Below are positions 31,062-43,944 of a stretch of DNA of 62,000 bases, in pieces. Within the stretch, counting starts at the first letter, position 1. Each line of letters begins with the position of its first letter. The stretch covers positions 1-62,000 of the forward strand of contig JBBHKE010000349.1 in NCBI GenBank assembly GCA_037447655.1. Reading direction: 5' to 3'. This stretch comes from Zygnema cylindricum (taxonomy: Eukaryota; Streptophyta; Zygnematophyceae; Zygnematales; Zygnemataceae). The position numbers and the translations under genes were made by a program. The notes under the pieces are model-generated. The model made no database searches, had not been told where the DNA came from, and saw only the letters and a program-made list of their open reading frames with translations.

Positions 31062-34000
31062 TTGCAGACTTTGCTGCTGGATGATGATCTCCATTTTAAG
31101 TCTGGTTGGAACCACCGGTTCTCGCTCTTGTTCCTCTTAGGTAAGCGGAACTCTGCGTCCCTAAAGATAGAGGAGTTGAAGGGGGAGAGGGTTAACGACA
31201 ATTTCTCCTTTGCCAGAGAATAGGGCGAACTTCATCATTTCTTTGGGGACCCCATTCTTTTAGAAACATTGCGTTTTCTTATGCCTGATGAAACTGCAAG
31301 CCTCTCATTTTGTTCCTTCGGAGGTGTATTTGCTACGGATTCCATTTGATATCTGGGCGTCATCAAATTTTGGAAGTTTGATTTGTCGCAGCAGGGATTG
31401 CGACATTTTGGAGGTTACTCCTCGGGGAGTAGGACGGTAAGTGTCCTTCATTACTGGAGTTTTCTCCCCCCCCTCCCCCTTTAAACCTTTCTTTCTTCTT
31501 CCGGGTCCTTTTTGCACGTTCTTTCTCCCATTCGTTTAGCTTCAACGCCAACTCCAGTTTAAGTTTCCGTGTGCAGTGCTTCCACCCATGGCATGTTTGC
31601 TGACAATTTAGGCAATTGTAAAGAAAATCTCTTTCGTCTGCTCCCATTGCCGGTTCTGACCTGTTGTCAGCCACTTGCTTCCTTTTGAGCTTTAGTAAAG
31701 CTTAAAGTTCTACCTTTTCCTCCTCACCTAAGGAGGTCTCCCCGGCGAATCCTGCAAAATTTGCGCGGGCTTTGCCGGTCACGGCCTTCTCCCTTACCTC
31801 ACTGTGGAGGAAGTGATCGTACAATTTCATCGCCACCAGCAAAATGTCCTTGGCGGAGGGATTAATGTCCTAAATTGCCTCTCCGACAATCCAATTATCC
31901 ATAGTTGTCTGCCATGTTGGCCCGAATGAGTTACGGACGGCGATGAAGTATTTGGTGGCCATCGCCTGTAGATCAATGGTGGACAGTTTTGTCTTTTGAC
32001 AAAGGCTAGAGAGTCGGTTAAAGAGGGTCTGCGGAGTCTCGTTCTTCAAACAGCAGAATTCTGTGAATTCCTTGATCGCAGACTCGTTCCTCTCGGTGTA
32101 GAGGAGTCTCTAGATATTAAGCAGGGTGGTATAAGGGTTGTCATTGGCCACCATGCGAGTTGCAGCCTGGGCTGCCTGGACTACTTGCAGCTGGTTAACA
32201 TAGGCACCTCTTTGGGCCTGTAGTTTCATGTCCTGTGTGAAGGTGTGAAGGTAGCAGTCACAGGGGTTGCAGCCACCGGAGCTAAGTCAGCCTCCGCTTG
32301 TAAAATTGCAACATCAAAGGCTTGATCCGAGAACTTGACGGTGGGAGACATCAATAGATGTTGACGCTCTTTGTAATGCGCCAACGCCCCTCCAAAAAGG
32401 TAGTTGACCATCATGGGAAAGAGGGTTGTTTCGAAGTCATCCGGAATGGCTATTGATTTCAGATTATATGAAATATTTCCACAACAACTCGAAATCGGAA
32501 GATGCAACCCCTGAGCTATCTCCTGTAAAGATCCGGATATCCCCATTTCTTTTTCTTCGTCTGTAGTATTGGTGAAATGGGAAGATGAAGGCCGTGTGGG
32601 ACGGACAAACTGGGTGGGCAAGCGAGATGACTCTCGTGTCCTCTTCCTCGGGAACGGAACCGTCTCCTCCTCCGGTAGGAGGTGCGGTTATGAAAGGTGT
32701 GGATCCCCCTCCCACATAGGAAATACCAGCGCCTAAAAATATTGTTAGGGGAAGGATGTTCCCCACTACTCCTCTATATCTAGGAGAGTATTGTTCTTCC
32801 CTGAGAACTTGCTCCACCAATGGGATGTGGAGGCGAGGTCTGTTCAAAAGAGATCCTTGGGGAATGGGTGGTGACGGAGAAGGGGACGACTGGAGGCTTT
32901 AAGGAGAAGGGGTATGTCTCTTGAATGGTGTCTGTCTCCTTGTTCACCTTCGGGAGGACTCGGGTGGAGGAGTTCTTGAACTGGAAGACGGGGAACGCTA
33001 GTGAGGAGGTGAGTAGACGTTGTGTTTGTAGGGTAAGACATGCGGATCTGGTGACCCACGGACCGCCACAACGGGAGAAAAGGAGGAAGAGGAGGTGGGA
33101 GCGTCTCGGGCTTTGTTGTAGGACACGGGGAGTGAGAAGATGAAGGATCTTGAAATATTCCAGAAGATGGTGAAGTTGGTGTTGACGGCCTCAAGGGAAT
33201 GTGAATCCTAACGTATGGTCATAACTCCACCAAAGCCTCTAAGGCAGAAGCAACCTCCACCGAGACAAAGGTAGGCTCTTCCCAGGGAAGAGAAGCAAGC
33301 TCAGGAGGTAAATCTCTACCCAAACCCTTCATGTTAGGTTCAATGTTTCCCCCCCCTTCCCGTTGAAGAGGATGCTCTTGGCTGGTTTCCAATGAAGGAA
33401 CTTTTCGCTGGGGGCTTGCAATAGGAGAAATCCCCTGAGTGAGCACTTTAGGATGCGGCTCGGTCCTTGGTGTAGGAGGAATGTGCCCGTTGAGAATCCC
33501 ACTAGATCTACGTGTAGCTTCTCGAATAAGTTATAATTCTTGTTCCCATAACTTTCGCCTTTCTACCTCTAAGGCTTCCCAATCTACCGTGACGGGTCCG
33601 GCCCGCGCCGTATCCTTGCCCTAGAATTTTAGGACTTCCACTAGTTCCTTGGCCTTTTCGACTACTCTGGTAAGATCCGCTAACCCCATCCCTGGAATTT
33701 CGGGATCATTAGGTCTAGTCCGCCACCAGCCCTCGGACAAATTTTCTGGGCTCGTACCCGAAACCTCTGGATCAGTTAGTTTGGATCGCCAAAGGCCTTT
33801 GGCACGGCGGACACGAGTTTCTCTAGGAGAAGGTCCTCGGTTGAGGCTAACACAAGAATTGGGGATGTCTCCTCCTTAGGAAGAGGTGCGATTCTCCCCT
33901 TGCTGTCCCTATGGTCAAACCTCTTTCCCCTTAATGGATCCTGAGCTTCCCTCCCGCTACCCTCTTCTGCTCTACAAGGCCTCGAGGATGTGCGCCCCCA

Positions 34001-34575
34001 GGAGGGTTTGCTGGCTGTTGTGTCTTGAGAGGAAGATGGGGGAGGGCAAGAATAGGGAACTTAATGTGACCGGTCCGGCTCCGACTATGAAGAGCTGCTC
34101 TCCGAAGAACTGCTCAATATCTCCACCACCCCTCCCACGAGTTTAACCACCCTGACTTGATCTATCCGAGCCACTCTCTGCACCAACTCGTTCTTTACCT
34201 TTAGCTCATGGAGGTCGTGAAGGGCAAGGAGTTCCTTACAACCTGGGCGACGTGGATCCGTCAAAACCGCGGGGTCTATCTTGAACTCGGCCCGGGGAAT
34301 CTTGGATCTGGTGTGAAGCCCGACCTCCGGATAGGACCCAAATGGGGCTCCCTCTACACATGCCGCTTCGGCCGCGCCGTGTCAGACACTCAGTTCCTTT
34401 CCTTGGCCGGAGCCCAAGCTTCTTTCCTTTCTTCAGCAAAGGCCCTAGCGGCCTCCGCCAAGGAAGGGTAATGCTCGGGAGTTAGACTGGGAGGAGGAGG
34501 AGGAGAAGAAGCACCAGCTGGTTCCTTGGTCGGAGAATCAAAGACAAACTCCAGGGGTACAAACTCCTCGGACAT
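31062..34575 (-). pseudogene. gag: Gypsy gag, long and decayed
   Basis: From the right: a Pro/Ser-rich N-terminal region (MSEEFVPLEFVFDSPTKEPA, 34575 down; proline-rich part near 33190-32850); a capsid-like part near 32620-31800 (FPMMVNYLFGGALAHYKER, ETPQTLFNRLSSLCQKTKL, WQTTMDNWIVGEAI, LYDHFLHSEV); and a CX2CX4HX4C zinc knuckle CLNCQQTCHGWKHC (about 31620-31580) followed by a Lys/Arg-rich tail. At more than 3 kb it is longer than typical gypsy gag. Several stops and frame changes make it non-functional. Confidence 0.75.
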
Positions 34576-34789
34576 TGGAGACTTCTCCTCATGTACGGGC
34601 TGCTTCTACCTTCTCAGCTCTCCAAATCCGTTATCCGGAGTCTCTCCTCCCACCATGATGACAGAGGTAACAAGAGAAATTGTAATGAATGTAGCCGGAA
34701 CTCAATTCTAAAAAAAAAGAGCTTCCAAAGTCAAAGCTCGTATCCCCTCTAATTCGAGTGGACAGGGTTGCTCTTCATTACTGTGCTTT
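34576..34789 (-). other. Gypsy leader between 5' LTR and gag
   Basis: Short non-coding leader; the primer-binding site should lie next to about 34785 but I could not match it to a tRNA by eye. Confidence 0.4.
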
Positions 34790-35750
34790 GTCTACGGGAA
34801 GTCTATCACACTTGTTCCCTCAAAACCTACAGTCTTGATCAAAGGGGGTTCAGTTTACTCCGGAACAGTCACTCCAAAACAAAAGAGAACTCCAAAACAA
34901 AAGAGAACTCCAAACTAAGACACAAGTGCACTACCACGTGGAAATATATAAATAAATAGGATTGGCTTTCCAAGTTTAACAATATCACTATGCCCCAGAA
35001 AAGAGAATAAAAGATAGAAAATGTGAAAAATAGCGAAGCAAGCTTAACATACCCCAATAATCAACGATGACAATGAGAAAAAGGAGACCCCTCTCCCGAT
35101 AGTATCGTGAATAGGGATGGAGCTCCTTCAACCTCCGGTATCTGCAGCTCGGAATGGACCAGACTAGCTCGGAATGGACCAGACTCTTCTCAGTTTCAAA
35201 CAGCAAAAGTCCAAAAATCACCCAAAAAGCAGATAGTGCCAACTACTCGCCCGGACTGTGATTCCCACAAAAGACAGATCCAAAACCAAGATGGCAATAG
35301 AGTCAAAACAAACAAAGATTCTCCTAAAGAAGGTTTGTTGGAATTTCTGAGGGTTTTCACAGGAGACGGTATTGAAAAGCAACCTCTCTCCTTCGGCCCT
35401 AAGTGCCTTATACATCAAAAGTTTGTCCAATCTCAGGCCCAAAAGTCAAAGCTATGTTATTAAACAATCAGCGGCAAGCAAGTGTAATTGAACTGACATA
35501 TGACAAATTAATCTGTACTGCACTCAAGGCAAAAATTTAAGTTATGCTTCTGAATTCGGCTAGATCCGCGGCTGGAAGTTCTTATTTAGTCCACTATTAT
35601 AAGACAAAGTACTGAGAATGACATGGAAGTGCCAGACTTTGACCTAAGGTAATTAATGGACCAAAAGTCAAATCAACCTGAACTAAATTTCTACGGACAG
35701 CTAAGAGCATAATCTAGACTACAATCAGGAAAGTTACGTGGCGATCCACA
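34790..35750 (-). mobile_element. 5' LTR of the methyltransferase-bearing gypsy element
   Basis: On the - strand it begins TGTGGATCGCCACG at 35750 and runs to about 34790 (CCCGTAGA). It is about 960 bp and matches the left LTR at 21588-22419. It has tandem duplications of 18 bp (34872-34907) and 20 bp (35147-35186). The clear divergence between the two LTRs indicates an old insertion. Confidence 0.8.
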
Positions 35751-35854
35751 ATCTACCAGCTGCAACACTAGTACTAGCAGCAGCTGTTAGTACTACGGGC
35801 TGCAGAATCAGTAGAACTGGCAGCAGACTACAAAAAAAAAAACCTAGAAAATCA

Positions 35855-36005
35855 TTCGATATATCGCGATATATTATATTGGCGATATATCGGCTAAATA
35901 TCGCGATATTTCGATAATCGATATATCGAAGCGATATATCGATTATCGGGTACCTAAAATTCGGTACATATTGAATATCGGCAAGTGGTCATCGATACCC
36001 AACAC
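35855..36005. mobile_element. hAT-like terminal fragment with CGATATATCG repeats
   Basis: Dense palindromic CGATATATCG and TATCGCGATA words, ending CATCGATACCCAACACTAG. The end is nearly the same as the right end of the element at 42741-43619 (CGATACACAACACTA). The left end is not identified. Confidence 0.6.
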
Positions 36006-36489
36006 TAGTGATAACCATAACTATGTGTGAACAGCACCACAACCCGAACCAATCCCCGTATAATATTCCTTCCCGATTCCTCGGGCAAGGAAATAGGGAC
36101 CGTCCTCGTCCGTTCGATTCCAATCCGCATAGTTCGTTGTGACGTGCAAACTGCCTTACCGTAACATCCAATCCTATGAACTTAGATTTAAGTCGGATTG
36201 GGCGTTTTGTCTCGATGAGTATTTGTGGTACTGTTCCGTGACCAAAGCCAATAGCTCGAGAACTCACCGTACTATTCAAACTACGCTCCGCCAATAGAAA
36301 GCTTCTAGATTGTAATTTTGTAAACAAAACGACGCGAAATTTCTTAAATACACGTCGTTTAAAGTTGAAGGAACATGAAATAATTTCTTGTTGAACCGGC
36401 GTCGAGTTCGACAGGGTGGATGTTACGGTATTGAAGAAAAATATTTGTCGGTCGTAAAGGTCACTTGCGTTGATCGGCGAATGGATCAT
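35989..36489 (-). other. 166-codon open frame of unknown nature
   Basis: Starts MIHSPINASDLYDRQIFFFN and stays open until it runs into the hAT-like end. An internal GTAAGG donor-like site lies near 36159 (GATGTTACG|GTAAGG). I recognise no domain. It may be a first exon or a chance open frame. Confidence 0.2.
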
Positions 36490-37364
36490 CGGAGATAGCT
36501 GTCAGATCTGCTACGTTGGCGCGCTATTAACAAAGCATTTTGTTGTTCATACATCCACACTAGTTTCTTTTACCTCATTATTCCCAATTGCTCTTATTAG
36601 TTTTTTCTTTTTCTTTTTCCTTCTCCTTTTTTTTTTTTAAACAATGTTGTCCTTGAAACTCCCATTGGACACATAACTCCTTCCGCAAACCGTTCCAAAA
36701 TAATGCAATATTTTTATTAAATACGCTTTCTAGGTTTTTGTCTAATATGTGGTTCTTGAAAAGGTGCAAGAATGAGCCGTTTTCTATGTTTCAATTGTAG
36801 CTACCAATGTTGTGTTTGACGACATCTTTTTTAAATTGAAATTTATCGTCAATGACGATAATCGTTGGCAAAACCTTGATATGTATACCAATCCCATTAT
36901 TATTATCTGGTACCCCAAATCACCTGATAATTGATTATTGGAAAGTTGCCCCCAATATTTACCCTACTTTTCCTAATGTCAAATCTCTTATACTTTTTCT
37001 ACAATGTTGCTTAACCAGACATCAATTGATAATAATAATAACCATGAGCACAAAAAAACATTGATGTGAACGATTGCCCTTACCTTTTCAACGTTTTAAA
37101 TACAACACAATTTCAACTTTCTCATAATGCATCGGTACTAACTGTTTTACCTCTCCTTTTACTAAATGGGCACTATACCACAAAATACACATAGGAAAGT
37201 TCAGTATAAGGTACTGTTATATGTACTTCTCTCCCTTTATATACCTTATAATCGACACATATTATTTCCATCATTTGTAACAGTGTTGAAACTAATCAAA
37301 CTTAATTTGTCTTTCTATTAAAAGCCCACAAAGTTCCTGAAAAATCAGCTGTCCTGTCCTTCAA

Positions 37365-37404
<40 letters not shown>

Positions 37405-37977
37405 TATGACAAAAATAAAACCCACAAGTTAAGCAAGTTGTCTCGTAAGTGACCAAAACACGATAACTATTGGTGAAAACTATTGTGGCTTTCATTTGGA
37501 AAACAAAGCGAAAACGTGAAATTCTAACTTCAGAATTTTTTTTTTTTTCATTTTTAAGTTTTATAAAAAAACTTTCTCAATGGATTAACAACAAAACCGG
37601 TAAACTGCACCAACCTTACAAAATCATAATTGTAGTATTTTGTCAAATACAGTTTTCAAGGAGTCCTTTGTAAAAAGACCACATTAATTACACCGAAATC
37701 ATCGAGTTGTGCTAAAACGAAAAACAACGAGACGAAAAAAAAAGGGTGAAAGACATACAACGAGAAGTAAAATTTGCATTCTCACACGTTCCACTTTGAA
37801 GATTTAACTGGATAAAACGTATTAAAAAATGGAACAAGCTGAATAACTTGATTGTTTCCTCGACAGATATAAAAAAAAGCCATAAAATTATCGATAAGCA
37901 CATGAAAGTTTGAATCTTAAAATCTCTTGGTGCAAAAAGGAAGAAAAAAAACGGAGAGAGAGAGGGAATGTGTGTGT
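36490..37977. other. AT-rich stretch with a TA microsatellite, no gene seen
   Basis: An A-run followed by (TA)n at about 37361-37407. No coding domain or repeat family recognised. Confidence 0.5.
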
Positions 37978-38362
<385 letters not shown>

Positions 38363-38540
38363 TACCTTGGAGAATTTAAACATTTTAGCTCAGCAAAATG
38401 TTCCTAAACATGATTTAATATCACTTTAATTTCCCTTACGCAAAAAATTGGACGATCTTATGTCTAAACAAGGGCCAGGACTGAAACGTGTGTTACAAAA
38501 AATAGACCGGAGAAACCCCATTAACATTGTTGGAACAAAA

Positions 38541-40987
38541 TCATCCAAAGTTTAACTTTCGCATAGCTCGTTTTAAACCGGGAGATACGATACTCGGTCG
38601 CCGCAATTGTCGTCGTTGTTTTGGAGTCTGGAAAATAAGAAAAAATCCACGAATTTATCGAACGTCTCATCTAAAAACGATGATTTTTACAAAGTCAATA
38701 TTCACACTACTTCCACGCGCACATTCATTGTGGTGTGGTGTATGCACCACACTACAATTTACCACAAAACAGTCTTTTCTTCTTCTTTTTTCTCTTTTTC
38801 CCAGAAAGCCAAAGACATGGATCGAAATGGAATTGAGAAGTAAAGATGTAAAAATCTTTGCAAAAAAAAGTAAAGAAAATAAAAGAGAGAAACAGGGGGA
38901 CAACCAAAAATAGTTACAATTGCCATTTTCATCACTCTCTCTCCCCCCCCCCCTCCCCCCCCCCGTCCGTCCGTCTGTCTGTCCGTCCCCTCCCCTTCCC
39001 TCCCCCCCCCCCTCCGTTCCTCCCTCCCTCCCTCCCACATATACATATACACATACACATACATATACGCACCTTCAATTTTGCGTTATGTCTTTTTCCG
39101 GGTCTCCATCTTTTGAATTCTCCAGTTGCCAGAAGTTTAAACCTTCTTTTGTAGGACCTGTGGGGACATGACACGTGGCACTCATTATTATTGCCCCAAA
39201 ATGGGAAAAGTCAAATAAACGGAAAAAAATGAGTTCGGCCATTTCTCAAGAAATGGCCCCAAAATAAAGGGAGGATGGAGGGAGGTTTCAAAAGTTTTTG
39301 AAAAAGAGTCAGAAACAGGAAACAACTGAAAAAGAAAAAAAGGAAGAACGAAATATAAAATATTACAAAGGATTCAAACATTTAATAAAAGGTTTAAATT
39401 TCAGTATTATTCCTTGGAAAAAAAAAGAGAGGCAGGGACACAAAGATTCACGTTAATTAAATGTAGGAAAAAGAAAGTTCTCTCAATCCCTTTAAAAAAA
39501 AAGGAAAGAACTCAAAAATCCAAATGAAAATAAAAATATAGCAGTTTGAAATATAGATTACACATTGATATGTTTACAAAAAAAGAGAACAAACATACAT
39601 TTCATTGAGTTCAAAACAAAAGTATAAAATTTAGAAATCTTACGAATAGGATTTTATTTTTGTTTTTTTCAGTTTCGTTGCAAAGCCTCGTCGTTCTCCT
39701 TGCTACATGAAGGAAAAAAAAAAAAAAAACTATTAAAAATACATAAAATTTCATAATTCGGAGGAAATATGTTCGGAAACCAAAAAAGAAGAAAAAAATT
39801 GAGTCAAACAAATTTTGTCAACCCTCCCCCCTCCCGTTTTTATTCTTGGTTTTGACAGGGGATGGGGGGAAATGCTCTTTTTTTAGACTCTTTTATTTTT
39901 TTTTATTTAAAACAGCTAAAAAAACCAAGATTCCACCTTCCAAAAATTTCAAGTTGACTTTCACCGACATTACTTGGGAATATACTAACATTCATTATTT
40001 TTAAGAGAATTTAAAGGAAAAAAAAATTGAAGGTTTATTTTTAGAATTAAAAATAACTTATTAGCGATTTTATTTTTTTTATTTTTTTTTAATTCCCAAT
40101 TAACAAAACATATCTAAAAAATACAGTTGTGTCATAAATGCTTTAATTTCCTTCTTTGTTTTTTTCACATTTTAGGGTTTGAACTTCAAAATTTTCTACA
40201 GGAATAAACAAAAAAAAAAAAAATGAAAGTTGAATTTCAAATTCAAATGGAAAGTCAACAATTAAAAAAGTAAACTAATAAAAGGAGGCTTTTTAAACTT
40301 GCCAAATTATCTCCTTCCAGGATTTAATAGTTTCTCAGGATTTTAGGGTTTCAAAACAGGATTGTTCCTTCAAAAAAAGCAAAAAAGGGAATCTACGTTA
40401 AATTGAGACTTCTACTCATTCAAAACCCTTAAAGAAAAAATTCCAGCTTACATTTTCATTTCCTAGGGCTTTCTGGTGTGTAACATGGTTTTGGAGAGTT
40501 TCTTGAGGGGATTCAGGGTTTAACGAGGGTTCTGGGGTTTCCCAGGGGTTTTCAGAGTTTTTTTGGGGGTTTCAATTCTTTAGGGCTTTTCCGGGCTTAC
40601 CAATAGCTCCCAGGGTTTCCGTACAATAGAGCCAAACACCTGAAAATTCCCTACACAAGGCGCCACATGGCCGCCGTTCACACGTGTCACGATGGAGACA
40701 TCACCATGTACCACGTGGCAGATGCTGGCACGTGCAATGAGAGTGGGTTGGATCCATGGAGCGCCATGAGCATGCCACGTGGCAGGAGGTGAGCTCAGAA
40801 GAGAAGAAGCCGAGGCGTGAAACCCGGAAAAACAATCTTGTTGACGTGGCAAGTTGCCACGTGGAATCCGTGCGAAGTCTGCCAAGTTGCTGTAGGTAGT
40901 AGGGAGTGGAGAGGAGGCGGAAGGAGAGGAGGAAGAGGAGAGGAACCTCTGAACGACGAGCTTGACACGTGGCAAGACACCTCTCAT
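38541..40987 (-). CDS. Mitochondrial large-subunit ribosomal protein bL35 (nuclear gene, four exons)
   Basis: Exons on the - strand: 40601-40987, 39644-39702, 39073-39157, 38541-38627 (stop at 38541). All introns are GT-AG and phases fit (0, 2, 0), giving 205 aa. Exon 1 starts MRGVLPRVKLVVQRFLSSSS, an Arg/Ser-rich, acid-poor start typical of a mitochondrial presequence. Exons 2-4 give KTKIKSYSSYKRRFKLLATG, KRWRPGKRHNAKLK and TPKQRRQLRRPSIVSPG, ending KRAMRKLNFG. This is the bL35 core (KxRFK...G...R...GKRH...K..K..RxLRRP), a small basic protein of the large ribosomal subunit, next to 23S-type rRNA. Mitochondrial rather than plastid location is inferred from the presequence and the KLNF end. 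The open frame continues upstream of the chosen ATG, so a longer start is possible. A Tourist-like element begins only 150 bp upstream. Confidence 0.88.
38941..39040. repeat. C-rich microsatellite in bL35m intron 3
   Basis: CCCCCTCCCC runs with GTCCGTCCGTCTGTCTGTCC and a final ATACACATACACAT repeat, within the 39072-38628 intron. Confidence 0.85.
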
Positions 40988-41135
40988 TTCGCACCAGGTG
41001 GCGAACAGCGAGGGCGATTTGCTTAGAGATCTTGGAGGGAATAATTTGTACCGCCGTACGATAAAAGTACGATACACACGGAACTGCGCAACAGTACAGT
41101 AGTAAGGCGGTACTGCACTTATCTGTACTACACCT

Positions 41136-42102
41136 GGGCGTGTCCCCATGTAACCGAAACTTTGAAACGCTACTTTGGATTTTAGCGCAGATTTTACGGT
41201 GTACTTTTCAAAGTGTGCCTACGTCAATCGTTACTGGTGCGTTCATTACTTCGAATATGTGACAATTGTAGACGTCTACAAAATGTGCGACAGTCTACGA
41301 AACGAAATGTAGACGAGTACGAAACTACGAAACTTCCTAAAAACGGCGACGATAACTACGAAACTTACTAAAATCGGCGACGGTTGTAGACGTCTAGGTT
41401 TTTGTGACGTTGTAGATGTTTATGGTTTTGTGACATAGCGAAGTCATGCCACCATGTGACGTCATCAGTACGTACATTTTCCGCCATGGTTTCCCGATTT
41501 CGTTTTCTTATCTTTTATCATTCGATAAGCCATCAAACTTAGACCAAAAATATTCGAAAAAAAGAAAAAAAATATACCTTTCATTTGATACTATTATTGT
41601 TACATCTCGTGTAAATATGAGAGAAAGAGGAGTGGTCGAGTGAGAAAGAGGGGGAGAGACGAGGACGCCGTAAAATTTTGCAAAGGACCAATGAAGGAAA
41701 GTGGAGGTCCGCGACCCCTGCAAATTTTTTTCCGTACATATTTGTCAATTTCTTATATGCATGCGCGTGACGAGGAGTGAAAAAAATAGCGTGTACTTTC
41801 CTTCGTGCAATTTTTTTCGAAAACGTTTGACACGTGCAATCCAAGTTTTATATTCGTCAATAGGGTAGTATTTTGATAAAATCAGGTCGCGATTTGATTC
41901 CAGTGCAAGTGTGAAGATGAGCTGGAAGTGGGTCGCGATGATAATAACGCCAAATTGCCTTACCCTCCAAGTTCCAAGAAGACGCAAAATGTACTTATGT
42001 TTTTGCCCATTTTTCGTACAGCGTAATATTTTCTCGTTACAAGTCCCATTTTTTGTGAAAACGACGGGAAAAACCCTTACTTGAACACATGGGGACACGC
42101 CC
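41136..42102. mobile_element. Tourist/Harbinger-like element, GGGCGTGTCCCC termini
   Basis: Starts GGGCGTGTCCCCATGTAACC and ends ACATGGGGACACGCCC followed by TTA; the left flank reads CCT, so one copy of the duplication has mutated. The centre shares ACCCCTGCAAATTTTTTTCCG and the TTGTAGACGTC words with the foldback element at 11-13.5 kb. There is no transposase. It sits just upstream of the bL35m gene. Confidence 0.7.
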
Positions 42103-42740
42103 TTAGTGCTGGTGTTTTTTTGGTCTCCTAAAACTTCTTTTCTCCATACACACATGCCAAATTGTAGATCTGACGGCAGCGATTGAAAGGTAAGATTCTC
42201 AACTCCCGATCGGCTGCCTCAAATTGAAAATCGGACAAATGTGTACGGAGAAAATATGTTTTGAGTGGCGACAAAATTATTAACACTTATAGCGATACAC
42301 GGTGTAGTAGCTGTAGTTGTTAGCTGTACAAAGGACTGTGCTTATAACCGTACGGTTTCTTTTACAAAATGCGAATTTTGTAAAAGAAAATAGCCATTTG
42401 ATGATAGAATAGTGATTACGTGTAACAGGTCTGAGACGTGGCATTTTACAAATATGGGTTAGTAAAGAGTTAACACCTGTGAGTACTAAGGGTGGACTTC
42501 CATTAGCGAAAAAGTGGGGTTTTTTACCGAAGGCCGTACCGTTTCTTACATTTTCGTACATAAATTTATTTATTTTCAAGGAAAATAACATTACAAAAAA
42601 ATGTCCAAGGTTGTAAGCGTAAAATAGGACCGTCGGATTGTATTACACTTTTTATCCGAGACGCCACGTCACCAACCCTACAGTTTGTTAAGACCGTGCA
42701 CAGGGAGGACAGTTCTCTAATACAGAAAATGTAAAAATAG
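42103..42740. other. Intergenic DNA, no gene seen
   Basis: No domain recognised. It ends in AAAAATAG, the left copy of the hAT target duplication. Confidence 0.4.
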
Positions 42741-43619
42741 TAGTGTTGTGTATCGGTAAGGATTTGCCGATAACCGATATGGACCTTTTTTCGGGTACCC
42801 GATAATCGATATATTGGTACGATATATCGCTATCGGTATTATCGCCGATAAATACCCGATATTTATCGGTTTTATCGGCGATAACACCGATATCGATAAC
42901 TATCGGCGATATATGTACGGACCGTACACATAAATGTACGGCATATACATTCAACTGTACGTCATATTCCCCGGACAGAAAGTGCAGTAGCCGCCATGAG
43001 GTCTGTACTGTTTTTGTACGAACCCAAAAAAACGATGTACCTTTCACATCCGACGCCACGGCTTTGTCCCTTTCTTCCTTGAGATCCACTGGAAACCTGC
43101 CACGTGTCAATCTGTCGGCTTCTTTGGCATAAGCCGCCAAAAGAGCCATTCCGGGATGCCGGCGCTCACGCTGGCCGTCCGCTCGCATTCTCTCATTCCA
43201 AGTCGTCCGTTCGATTTCGGCGGCGCGCAGAATGTTATTTTGCGTCCGTTGTACTTTGTGTCCGCCGTCCTTTATCCGTTCCATGTTCACCAGTTAGTCG
43301 GTACAGTTCCGTAAGTTGCCGTAAAATTCCTGTTTAGTTGACCGGCCAACGTTTCCTGTGCTGCGTTTCCCGTAATAATTTTCAGTTAAATAGTTACGGA
43401 ACAGGTTCGTTTACGTGGCATGCCATGCTATATAATGTAAATTTTAAAATACAGTGTATAATAAGGTACTATAATATGCGTACTATATATTTTTGAAGTT
43501 ATCGCCGATATGGAATTTGTTGGTCTCGGACCGATATATCGGGACCTCTGACCGTTCGATAACCGATAACTATCGGTATCGGTGTTATCGCTATAACTTT
43601 TTTTCGATACACAACACTA
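42741..43619. mobile_element. hAT-like non-autonomous element, exact 8 bp target duplication
   Basis: Terminal inverted repeats TAGTGTTGTGTATCG and CGATACACAACACTA are perfect over 15 bp. AAAAATAG occurs at 42733-42740 and 43620-43627. The subterminal regions are rich in GATAACCGATA and CGATATATCG words. A - strand open frame of roughly 85 codons in the middle (about 43290-43030, from MERIKDGGHKVQRTQNNILR) has no transposase motif; it may be captured host sequence. Confidence 0.85.
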
Positions 43620-43814
43620 AAAAATAGGCCGTGTGGAAAAGGTCAAAAAAACCCACGAGGAGCGCGCGCATATGTCCGTACACGTCGCAAGGGCCATGTG
43701 CCTTCCGCCAGGGTGGCTGCGAATCCGCAAAAATTATCCCGTCACGCTCCCACCGTCAAAGTTTGCCACCGCCTTTTTGTCGTTGCGTTTTGAATTTTTG
43801 GGTAGTACATTTAA

Positions 43815-43925
43815 TGCCATCTGTACGAGGCATTAATTACCTTCGCTCGTACAAATATTTCCTCCGCTAGTACATATATTTTTTCTGGTGGTACAGATAT
43901 TACCTCTGTTCGTACAGATATTGCT
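43815..43925. repeat. Short degenerate tandem repeat
   Basis: About four units of roughly 27 bp built on CGTACAAATATTTCCTCCGC. Confidence 0.7.
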
Positions 43926-43944
43926 TTCTGAATTTGCAATCTAA

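Noticed and set aside
30790-31140. + strand frame with Cys-rich repeats opposite the 34-aa repeats
   Set aside because: It is the antisense shadow of the in-frame gypsy repeat; the - strand is continuous with gag and protease.
32844-33194. Possible host proline-rich gene
   Set aside because: It lies between gypsy LTR and zinc knuckle on the element's strand, so it is better read as the gag N-terminal region.
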